A stretch of DNA of 7,179 nucleotides from JBECKQ01 sp040235375. Its GTDB lineage: Bacteria > Planctomycetota > Phycisphaerae > UBA1845. The translations under genes were made by a program, and so were the position numbers. The notes beneath the pieces were generated by a model. That model saw only the letters and a list, made by a program, of their open reading frames with translations, did not search any database and was not told the origin of the DNA. The DNA lies in NCBI GenBank assembly GCA_040235375.1, contig JBECKQ010000360.1:1-7179 (forward strand). Direction: 5' to 3'. Below, piece after piece: positions 1-5,872 of the stretch (its first letter is position 1; every line of letters begins with the position of its first letter).

Positions 1-224
1 GTGCGAACGTCGGCCTGAAGTCGCCGCGCGAGCTCGTCGCCGGACATCGTGGGCAGCACGCGGTCGAGGATGATCAGGTCCGGCGATTCGGCGGCGGCCG
101 TGTCGAAAGCAGCCGGACCGTCGGCGACCACGGTGCATGCATAGTCTTCCCTTTCGAGATACGGCTTCACGGCGTAAACGAGATGCTCGTCGGCATCGAC
201 GATGAGGAGTCGTCCACCAGACAT
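1..224 (-). CDS. Response regulator, receiver domain (partial, C-terminus outside window)
   Basis: The first 74 residues of a two-component response regulator read leftward out of the window. The receiver fold is recognisable: a hydrophobic first strand (LLIV) followed by the acidic pocket at residues 10-13 (D-A-D-E), then LEREDYAC and PDLIILDRVLP, in which Asp54 is the expected phospho-acceptor. The usual pair of adjacent acids is broken: the second position is Ala11, where CheY has the metal ligand Asp13. The ATG at 224 is preceded on the minus strand by GGAG (231-234) with a 6-base gap, which supports this start. The output domain lies beyond position 1, so the subfamily is unknown. By hand alignment roughly 30 of 70 residues match the regulator at 656-1435 (shared LERE.Y.C..VA.G.AA and PDL.ILDR.LP..SGD), so the two are close paralogues transcribed divergently. 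Phosphorylation may be weak or absent, but that is inference. Confidence 0.87.
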   Translation of the reverse strand, partial: MSGGRLLIVDADEHLVYAVKPYLEREDYACTVVADGPAAFDTAAAESPDLIILDRVLPTMSGDELARRLQADVR

Positions 225-372
225 GGAATGCTCCACTGCTCCCCTCTGCCGGTGCTTCCTCCCTGAAGGGCAGGCGGGCGCGGCCCCGTTCTCCATTGCC
301 GGCGTCGAACCGCGCCGGCCTCGACACGCGATTATTCTACGGACTCGCCGCGGTAAACGACGCAGACTCCGT

Positions 373-390
373 GTTAAAGTTCCGTTAAGA
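373..390 (+). promoter_or_regulatory. Candidate PHO-box-like direct repeat (11-bp period)
   Basis: Two near-identical heptamers, GTTAAAG (373-379) and GTTAAGA (384-390), sit exactly 11 bases apart with TTCC between them. OmpR/PhoB-family regulators bind as tandem dimers to heptamer direct repeats with an 11-bp period, as in the enterobacterial Pho box and the TTAACA-type repeats of Bacillus PhoP. A looser third copy, GGTAAAC at 352-358, lies 21 bases upstream, about two helical turns away. The element lies about 150 bases from the leftward start and about 265 from the rightward one. An obvious candidate binder is the OmpR/PhoB-type regulator encoded at 656-1435, through autoregulation or control of its divergent paralogue. 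That link is inference; with only two good copies, chance cannot be excluded. Confidence 0.4.
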
Positions 391-646
391 ACGACCGGCA
401 AAACGGCCCGCGCCGGGTCGGGAGTGCTGTGAGATTCGACGCGTCCGGACGCTAGAGCGTTGGCACGCAAGGACATATCGCGACACGGCATTTCGCGACC
501 GCCGCACGAGGTTGCCCAAACGAAAGATGGAGGAGCTTGGGACAACCGTTATACTGCCCGCGCAAAGGACTCGGTCGCTCGCGGAAGCGTGCTGAGCGGC
601 CGCCGGCGCCGTGACCACAGCGCCGGTCGTGAGGGCCTCTCCGATC

Positions 647-650
647 GGAG
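647..650 (+). promoter_or_regulatory. Ribosome binding site deciding the start of the rightward regulator
   Basis: GGAG lies 5 bases before the ATG at 656. The alternative in-frame GTG at 611 would add 15 residues (TTAPVVRASPIGVL after the first) and has no purine-rich site in front of it, so the ATG at 656 is preferred. Confidence 0.6.
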
Positions 651-655
651 TGCTT

Positions 656-1435
656 ATGACTACGGCACAGTCGAATCCCGCGACGCCCCCTGATCCCGCT
701 CAGTCGCGCGAGCCCGCATCGGCCGACCCGGCGCGCGAACGAAAAGTGCTGATCGTCGAGGACGAGGCGGACGTGGCGGGCCTGCTGCGTTTCAACCTGG
801 AGCGCGAAGGCTACCAGTGCCACATTGTGGCATCGGGTGACGCCGCGCGGACCGCGCTCGCCCGCATAGCCCCGGATCTGGTCATCCTCGACCGCATGCT
901 GCCCGGCCTCTCCGGCGACGACGTGGCCGCTCGAATCCGCCGAGACCCGCGAACCAGCACCGTGCCGATCATCATGCTGACGGCCAAGGGCGAAGAGTCC
1001 GACCAACTGGTCGGCTTTGCGTTGGGCGCCGACGACTACATCACGAAACCATTCTCGATGAAGCTGCTGATGGCGCGCGTGGCTGCCATGCTCCGGCGAA
1101 CCGATCGGAGCGACGCCGACCCGGACGTGCTCGTGGCCGGCCCCATCAAGCTCGTGCCCGGACGTCACCAGGTTTCCGTCGACGGCACGGAAGTCGCGCT
1201 GACGGCGACGGAATTTCGCCTCCTCAAGGTTCTCATGGCATCGAATGGAAGGGTCCGCGACCGCGGGCAGCTTATCGACTCCGTCATCGGCACAGGCGTC
1301 GCGGTAACGGATCGAACCATCGACGTGCACGTTACCTCACTGAGAAAGAAGCTCGGCCCCGCCGCCGCGTGGCTGCAAACCGTTCGCGGTGTAGGCTACA
1401 CGCTGCGCAAGCCTGCCGACATTCGCGGTAAGTGA
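656..1435 (+). CDS. OmpR/PhoB-family response regulator (receiver + winged helix)
   Basis: A complete 259-residue DNA-binding response regulator. After a Pro/Ala/Ser-rich N-terminal tail (about 1-28), longer than usual for the family, the receiver domain (about 30-148) carries every switch residue: acidic pair Glu35-Asp36, phospho-acceptor Asp79 in LVILDRMLP, Thr109 in IIMLTAKGEE, and Lys131 in DDYITKPFS. A short linker leads to an OmpR/PhoB winged-helix domain (about 158-254) with TATEFRLLKVL, the recognition-helix segment TDRTIDVHVTSLRKKLG (219-234 or so) and the closing wing motif VRGVGYTL. When phosphorylated by a sensor kinase it should bind tandem repeats and control transcription. The receiver text (TSTVPIIMLTAKGEE, GADDYITKPF) is close to PhoB, but the stimulus cannot be read from sequence and no histidine kinase is adjacent, so no gene symbol is given. 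Another OmpR-type specificity remains possible. It is divergent from a paralogous regulator and shares the control region 225-655 with it. Confidence 0.93.
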   Translation: MTTAQSNPATPPDPAQSREPASADPARERKVLIVEDEADVAGLLRFNLEREGYQCHIVASGDAARTALARIAPDLVILDRMLPGLSGDDVAARIRRDPRTSTVPIIMLTAKGEESDQLVGFALGADDYITKPFSMKLLMARVAAMLRRTDRSDADPDVLVAGPIKLVPGRHQVSVDGTEVALTATEFRLLKVLMASNGRVRDRGQLIDSVIGTGVAVTDRTIDVHVTSLRKKLGPAAAWLQTVRGVGYTLRKPADIRGK

Positions 1436-1485
1436 TCCCGTCTGCTCCGGTTGGATCGTGCATAAGAACCACTGATCGAAAGCAG

Positions 1486-1556
1486 GGGCACACGGGGAGG
1501 TCTCTGCGGATGCGCAAGTCCGGATTACATCCCGGACACATACCGTTCGTGTGCCC
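1486..1556. other. Nested inverted repeat in the spacer between regulator and exported protein
   Basis: A perfect 9-bp inverted repeat (GGGCACACG at 1486-1494, CGTGTGCCC at 1548-1556) encloses 53 bases. Inside it is a 6-bp hairpin, GTCCGG at 1518-1523 and CCGGAC at 1532-1537, with an 8-base loop. As RNA this could fold into a long arm closed by the outer stem. It begins 50 bases after the regulator stop and ends 135 bases before the next start. It might be a structured 5' leader, a terminator-like element of the upstream gene without a U-tract, or a binding site. No known riboswitch class fits well. The remainder of the 1436-1691 spacer holds a short direct repeat (TCTGCT at 1624-1629 and 1632-1637) and no gene that I can support. 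Confidence 0.35.
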
Positions 1557-1679
1557 GTCATATGCGCTGAAACCGCTCGCGCGGGATTAATCTCGGCGCG
1601 AGGGGCAGAAATCATTGCTGTATTCTGCTAATCTGCTGGTATCGGTCGGCAGAGGGCAGTGGACAGCGATCCAAGGCGC

Positions 1680-1685
1680 GGAGAG
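1680..1685 (+). promoter_or_regulatory. Ribosome binding site deciding the start of the exported protein
   Basis: GGAGAG lies 6 bases before the ATG at 1692. Starting there places a basic N-terminus (MQRIK) directly before the hydrophobic signal-peptide core. The in-frame GTG at 1659 would put eleven mostly charged residues ahead of it and has only a weak AGAGGG upstream. Confidence 0.6.
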
Positions 1686-1691
1686 AAGCAG

Positions 1692-3200
1692 ATGCAGAGA
1701 ATCAAACCTGCGCCCGTGGCATTCGTGTTTGCCATGGCCACGGGCGTCGCCCTGGGCGGCATCGCGGAGAACCAGACGCTCGTCGTGTACAACTCGGCGT
1801 CGTCGGAAGGATCGACGCTGGCATTGTACTACTGGGCCGCCCACCCGGACATTCCCGCGGCGAACTTCTTCAATCTGAACAACGCGGCGCTGCTCACTGC
1901 GGACGTGACGCAGGCGCAGTTCGCTTCGCTCATCCGCGATCCGATCCGCAACTTCCTGTCGGCGGCTGGAGCCCCCGATCCGGAAGACATCATCGCGATC
2001 GTGCTCATCCGGCCGATACCACATCGCGTTTTGGATACGGATAATTCACTCGCCGGCGACACGGCCAGCAGCGCCGCCACCGAATTGACCAACGGCGACG
2101 CAACGTACGCCTCCGTGGACGCCGAACTCGTGCTGCTCTGGCAGAACCTGACTGCCGGCGAGGCCGGCGGCACGATGGACAGCCACGCCGACAACGTGAT
2201 CGTCAATCCGTATCACACGAGCACGTCACCCATCGACGGATTCAGCCGGACGAACATCCAGGCAGCCAAGACGTTCAACAATCGGAGCAACGTGGTGTGG
2301 ACCCTCGGCGGCGCGGGCGCGGCGCGCCTGACGCCGGGCGACCTGTATCTCGTCGCGCGGATCGACGGCACCACGCTGGCCGACGCCGAGACGATCGTGG
2401 ATCGCGCTCAGAATATCGTAGTCAACAAGGCGGTCGTGCGGACGCTCTTCGACGAATACGACGTGACGGTGGGCGACGAGCTCGACGATGATCCGCTCTT
2501 CACGTCGAACGATCCGTTTCTCGCGGGCGACGATTTCGAGGAGGCACGGAACCTCCTACTCGCAAACGGGTGGGACGTTCGCTACGACGGGACATCCAAC
2601 TTCATCAGCTCGAGCGAAGAGGTCACGCCGCTCATTGCCTACAGCTCATACGGCGAGATTCATACGCGCTACGGCGAGAATCCGCCGGGCGTCGGGACGT
2701 ACATCGAAGGCTTCCACTTCGCCGACGGGGCGATGTTCAACACGACGGAGTCGTTCAACGGCCGGGCGCTTAACGGCTTGGCAACGAAGGCCGGGCAGGA
2801 GCAGGTGGCCGACTTCCTGGCGTCGGGCGGCACGTTCGGCGTCGCCCACGTATTCGAACCGTTCACGTTCACCCTGGCGGACAACGAATTCCTGTTCGTG
2901 AACATGCTCGTGCGGCATATGACGTGGGGCGAGGCGGCCTACACCGCCCTGCCGGCGCTGAGCTGGCAGGACATCGTGGTGGGCGACCCCCTCGCGTCGT
3001 ATGCGTCGATCGTATCCCTGTTGGGGGACTGCGACGCGGACATCGACGTTGATTCGGCCGACACGACGTCCTTCGTCGACTGCCTCGACGGCCCGGACGG
3101 CGGCGTGCCGAACGGCTGCAAGTGTGCGGACTTCGACGGCGACGGCGACATCGACCTGATCGACTTCAGCGGATTCGAGCGCGTTTTCACCGGCGGCTGA
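1692..3200 (+). CDS. Exported TIGR03790-like protein with C-terminal dockerin-like EF-hand module
   Basis: A 502-residue protein of unknown biochemical function. Residues 1-25 look like a signal peptide: MQRIK, then a hydrophobic run ending near GGIA. The core (about 28-437) has the layout I associate with the uncharacterised TIGR03790 family: TLVVYNSASSEGSTLALYYW near the start (strand, then the 'sequential residue/IPAAN' segment with IPAAN at 54-58), LYLVARIDG (218-226), a 'YSSYGEIHTRYG' turn (317-328), and the end signature LSWQDIVVGDPL (423-434). The last 57 residues form two calcium-loop-like repeats: D446-D457 (GDCDADIDVDSAD) and D480-D491 (DFDGDGDIDLID), as in type I dockerins. The first loop has Ile451 where Gly is normal. 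All four cysteines of the protein (447, 464, 476, 478) lie in this module. It probably acts outside the cytoplasm; the module may bind calcium or anchor the protein to a partner. This assignment rests on recalled signatures; the fold and activity are unproven. Confidence 0.82.
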   Translation: MQRIKPAPVAFVFAMATGVALGGIAENQTLVVYNSASSEGSTLALYYWAAHPDIPAANFFNLNNAALLTADVTQAQFASLIRDPIRNFLSAAGAPDPEDIIAIVLIRPIPHRVLDTDNSLAGDTASSAATELTNGDATYASVDAELVLLWQNLTAGEAGGTMDSHADNVIVNPYHTSTSPIDGFSRTNIQAAKTFNNRSNVVWTLGGAGAARLTPGDLYLVARIDGTTLADAETIVDRAQNIVVNKAVVRTLFDEYDVTVGDELDDDPLFTSNDPFLAGDDFEEARNLLLANGWDVRYDGTSNFISSSEEVTPLIAYSSYGEIHTRYGENPPGVGTYIEGFHFADGAMFNTTESFNGRALNGLATKAGQEQVADFLASGGTFGVAHVFEPFTFTLADNEFLFVNMLVRHMTWGEAAYTALPALSWQDIVVGDPLASYASIVSLLGDCDADIDVDSADTTSFVDCLDGPDGGVPNGCKCADFDGDGDIDLIDFSGFERVFTGG

Positions 3201-3282
3201 ATCAGTGTGCACCGCGGACGTCCGCTCGCTCACGGTCGCCGTTCTGATCACGGCGCGTCGTCGCGCGCGATTGCTCCGTGCG
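3201..3282. terminator. Convergent spacer with GC-only dyads (possible terminator region)
   Basis: This 82-base spacer lies between two genes that converge on it. It holds a perfect 12-bp palindrome, GCGGACGTCCGC (3214-3225), and a tight hairpin GCGCG-TCGT-CGCGC (3253-3266). Neither is followed by a T-tract on either strand, so a classical intrinsic terminator is not shown. The hairpins could still limit transcription from both sides or protect 3' ends. Confidence 0.25.
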
Positions 3283-5589
3283 TCACGTCAGCGAAACCGG
3301 ATCGACGTCGATCACGAACGATGACACCTTCGGCTTGAGCAGCTTGCCGTGGCGCGCGGTCTCGAGCAGCTTCTGCAAGGCACCGGCGGTCGGCGCGCGA
3401 ACGAGCAACTCATGGCGATACATGCCGCGCAGGCGCTCGATGGCGCACGGCTGCGGACCCATCACGTCGATACCCTCCATCGCAGCATCTCCGGCGAGCC
3501 GGCCGATGCTGTCGGCAAGCGCGGTTGCCTGGGCTGCGGCGGCGCGATCGTTCCTGTCGGCGACGACCATCCGAACCAGGCGGGTGTACGGCGGCAAGCG
3601 CAGGTGCTGGCGCCGGGGCAGCTCTGACGCGGCGAAGCCGTCGAAATCGTGCTGCGTCGCGAAACGCAGCGCGGCCAGCGTGGGCATGGTCGTCTGCACG
3701 ATCACCTGCCCGGGGATGTCCGCGCGGCCGGCACGTCCGGCGACCTGCGTCACAAGCTGAAACAGCCGTTCCGACGCGCGAAAGTCGACGACCGCAGCGG
3801 TCAGGTCGGCGCCGATGACGCCGACCAGGGCGACGTTTGGAAAATCCAGCCCCTTGGCGATCATCTGCGTGCCTACCAGCACGTCCAGCACATGGGTCTG
3901 GAACTCGGTGATCAGCTTTTCGTAGTCGCGCCCTTGCGTCATGGAGTCGCTGTCCGCCCGCTGGATTCTCGCGGTCGGCAGCAGGCGGTGAAGCTCGGTC
4001 TCGACGCGCTCCGTGCCGCCGGTACCGCGGGCGAGCAACGCCCGGCAGGAGGGATCGGCGCAATACTTCGGAATTTCGCGTTGCACGTGGCAATGATGGC
4101 ACAGCAAACGGCCGCGCGACTGATGCAGCACCATGCTCGTGCCACATTCGGGGCAGACGACGCGCTGGCCGCACGACGGGCAATAGAGCCAGGCGGCGAA
4201 GCCTCGGCGGTTGAGCAGAATGACCGCCTGCTGGCCGGCGGCGGTCGTCTGCTCGAGTGCCGTACGCAGGGCGCGGGAGAAGACCGGCTCCTGCCCGTCG
4301 ATTCGCGGCTCGGCGATCATGTCCACGATGCGCACCTCGGGCATGGGCAGCCCGGCGACACGGGCCGGAAGGTCCACGCGCTCGTACGCCGGCATCCGCT
4401 TCGCATTGTGCCACACTTCCAGCGAAGGCGTGGCGGAGCCGAGCACGATCGGGATGCCGAGCATATGGGCACGCATGATCGCGACGTCGCGAACGTGGAA
4501 GCGCGGGCTCTGCAGATTCTTGAAGCTGGTGTCCTGCTCTTCGTCCACGACGATCAGCCCGAGCCGCGGGCATGGCGCAAAAACCGCACTGCGCGTGCCG
4601 ATCACGACCGACGTCTCGCCGGAACGAATCTGCTCCCACATCAGCGATCGCTGGACGTCGCTGAGGCCGCTGTGCACGACGGCCACACGCTCGAAGCGAA
4701 CCACCAGCCGCTGCATGAGCTGTGTCGTCAGGGCGATCTCCGGCACGAGCATGATGGCCTGGCGACCGGTCTCGAGCGTGCGGCGAATCGCCTGGATGTA
4801 GACTTCGGTCTTGCCACTGCCGCTGACGCCGTACAGGAGCACGGCCCGGAACTCGGCCGTCTGCATCGCGGCGCCAACGCGATCGAGCGCCGCACCCTGC
4901 TGCTCATTCAGGACGAACGCCGGGTCCTCGACGACCGTCCGCTCGTACGAGGTTTCCGGCGGTCTTTTGGTCACCATCTCCTCGACCCAGCCACGATCGA
5001 TGAGCGCGCGAAGCGAGCTGCGCGAGGCGCCCACGCTTGCGAGAAGCTCGTCCACGCGGAGCGGCTCGGTCGCCGCCTCGAGCAGATCGAGCAGGGCGCG
5101 CTGCTTCTGGCCGAGCCGGCCGACCGAGGCGGGGTCGAAGGCGGGCGTCAAGCGAACGTGACGGACCGTTTCGAAACCGCTTTGACGGCGGACCGCCGCG
5201 GGCACCATCGCCGCCAGCGTCCGCCCCAGCGGGCAGCAGTAGTACCGGCTGATCCACTGGCCGAGCTCGATCAGATGGTCATCCAGGCCCCCGGCCGGAT
5301 CGAGAATCGAATCAACCGACTTGAGCGTACTGTCCCACGGGCCGCGATCGATCGTGAGCACAAAGGCCGGCGCCAGGCGGCTCCGGCGGCCGAACGGCAC
5401 GAGCACGCGCTGGCCGGGCTGAAGCGCCGCCAGAATGGCCTCGTCGGCTGTGTATGTGTAGACCTTGTCCAGCGGAGCAATGGGCGCAACGGTGATCAGC
5501 GGAGCGGTTTTCTGCTCGCCCTCTTCGATCCACAGCGGCGCGGTCTGTTCGTTAGGAGTCTTTCGAGGCAAGGGCCGCCCCCGGTTCAA
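3283..5589 (-). CDS. priA: Primosomal protein N' (replication restart helicase PriA)
   Basis: PriA is a superfamily 2 3'-to-5' DNA helicase that recognises stalled or collapsed forks and starts reloading of the replicative helicase. From the first TTG (5589) the protein has 768 residues, against about 730 in E. coli. In order: the N-terminal 3'-end-binding domain (about 33-135, PLDKVYTYT, RVLVPFGRRS); a winged-helix linker (about 160-205); Walker A GVSGSGKTEVY (254-264); Walker B IVVDEEQDTSFKN (346-358, with Gln352 where PriA usually has His); GSATPSLE (384-391); the zinc-binding insertion with Cys470, 473, 479, 482, 497, 500, 510 and 515; helicase motif V (VGTQMIAKGLDFPNV, 572-586); motif VI (TQVAGRAGR, 614-622); and the family C-terminus DVDPVSL. 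The last zinc pair is C-x4-C rather than C-x2-C. The start is uncertain: a stop lies upstream, only TTG codons at 5589 and 5571 precede the conserved region, and neither has a clear Shine-Dalgarno site. Function is secure. Confidence 0.96.
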   Translation of the reverse strand: MNRGRPLPRKTPNEQTAPLWIEEGEQKTAPLITVAPIAPLDKVYTYTADEAILAALQPGQRVLVPFGRRSRLAPAFVLTIDRGPWDSTLKSVDSILDPAGGLDDHLIELGQWISRYYCCPLGRTLAAMVPAAVRRQSGFETVRHVRLTPAFDPASVGRLGQKQRALLDLLEAATEPLRVDELLASVGASRSSLRALIDRGWVEEMVTKRPPETSYERTVVEDPAFVLNEQQGAALDRVGAAMQTAEFRAVLLYGVSGSGKTEVYIQAIRRTLETGRQAIMLVPEIALTTQLMQRLVVRFERVAVVHSGLSDVQRSLMWEQIRSGETSVVIGTRSAVFAPCPRLGLIVVDEEQDTSFKNLQSPRFHVRDVAIMRAHMLGIPIVLGSATPSLEVWHNAKRMPAYERVDLPARVAGLPMPEVRIVDMIAEPRIDGQEPVFSRALRTALEQTTAAGQQAVILLNRRGFAAWLYCPSCGQRVVCPECGTSMVLHQSRGRLLCHHCHVQREIPKYCADPSCRALLARGTGGTERVETELHRLLPTARIQRADSDSMTQGRDYEKLITEFQTHVLDVLVGTQMIAKGLDFPNVALVGVIGADLTAAVVDFRASERLFQLVTQVAGRAGRADIPGQVIVQTTMPTLAALRFATQHDFDGFAASELPRRQHLRLPPYTRLVRMVVADRNDRAAAAQATALADSIGRLAGDAAMEGIDVMGPQPCAIERLRGMYRHELLVRAPTAGALQKLLETARHGKLLKPKVSSFVIDVDPVSLT

Positions 5590-5638
5590 ACCGTCGGAGC
5601 ACTCGGAGGTTGCAAGTCATCGAGCAATTCTCCCCCTG

Positions 5639-5688
5639 CCCCTCCCTTCAAGGGAGGGGGAGTGACCCCTCCCCCTGGCAGGGGGAGG
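5639..5688. repeat. Double-hairpin C/G-tract intergenic repeat
   Basis: Two near-perfect palindromes stand back to back. The first has arms CCCCTCCCTT (5639-5648) and AAGGGAGGGG (5650-5659) around one C; the second has arms CCTCCCCCTG (5668-5677) and CAGGGGGAGG (5679-5688) around one G. A related C-rich tract (from about 5629) and a G-rich tail (to about 5700) flank them. Sequences of this kind, alternating C5-6 and G5-6 blocks, recur as dispersed intergenic elements in many GC-rich bacterial genomes, and their spurious translation gives the familiar PPFKGGG...PPPGRGRPGGG string seen here. It stands about 50 bases upstream of the priA start on the opposite side from the coding region. It may form a cruciform, an RNA double hairpin or G-quadruplex-like structures; its role is unknown. 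Confidence 0.75.
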
Positions 5689-5758
5689 CCGGGTGGGGGT
5701 TTCGAGCGCGATGAGCTCTCGGATGTATCCCGACAGTCTGGGTTGAACGAGTCACGCA

Positions 5759-5785
5759 CGTACGCTCACGCATGCGCAGTGTACG
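5759..5785. promoter_or_regulatory. Imperfect dyad, operator-like
   Basis: CGTAC (5759-5763) and GTACG (5781-5785) flank a perfect 8-bp palindrome CGCATGCG (5769-5776), giving an approximately symmetric site of 27 bases with a one-base offset. On the minus strand a -10-like TACACT (5784-5779) overlaps it, with a poor -35 upstream. It lies about 170 bases before priA and about 90 after the unknown gene, so it could be an operator at a priA promoter. The evidence is symmetry only. Confidence 0.2.
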
Positions 5786-5802
5786 CCCGGAGACAGATAA
5801 CG

Positions 5803-5837
5803 AAAACACGGGGCCCGACGACCCGGCTCGCGGGGCC
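5803..5837 (-). terminator. Possible intrinsic terminator of the unknown gene
   Basis: Reading leftward after the stop at 5873, GGCCC (5837-5833) can pair with GGGCC (5816-5812). An inner CCCG/CGGG pairing is possible in the loop, and a run of four T (5806-5803) follows shortly. Placement fits a terminator for the unknown gene, but the stem is short and the T-tract weak. Confidence 0.27.
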
Positions 5838-5872
5838 GGCGGTGCACGCGGATTGTGACAGAATTTGCGGAA

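Larger units (their letters stand above)
225..655. other. Divergent intergenic region between two response regulators
   Basis: This 431-base stretch separates the two divergently read regulator genes, and I see no convincing gene in it. Open frames exist on both strands but have no recognisable protein character. Visible elements are a GC-only hairpin with 7-bp arms (298-304 and 313-319); a -10-like TAGAAT on the minus strand (339-334) in position to serve the leftward regulator, with no clear -35; a tandem GTTAA-type repeat at 373-390; an imperfect inverted repeat, TTGCCCAA at 512-519 against TTGGGACAA at 537-545; and a -10-like TATACT on the plus strand (550-555) about 100 bases before the rightward gene, again without a good -35. 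The region probably holds both promoters and their operator sites. Confidence 0.6.

Noticed and set aside
225..655. Small genes in the divergent control region
   Set aside because: Short open frames exist on both strands, but none has a good ribosome binding site, a GC3 pattern or a recognisable product.
452..1330. 292-codon minus-strand open frame
   Set aside because: Antisense to the OmpR/PhoB-type regulator; the protein is Arg/His/Gly-rich with no recognisable motif.
1469..1540. Cobalamin riboswitch-like strings (CCACTG, then GGGGAGG, then AAGTCCGGATTACATCCCGG)
   Set aside because: The order resembles the 3' half of a cobalamin riboswitch, but the B12-box centre is mismatched and no 5' half fits in the 34 or so bases after the regulator stop. 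The following gene is not a known cobalamin gene.
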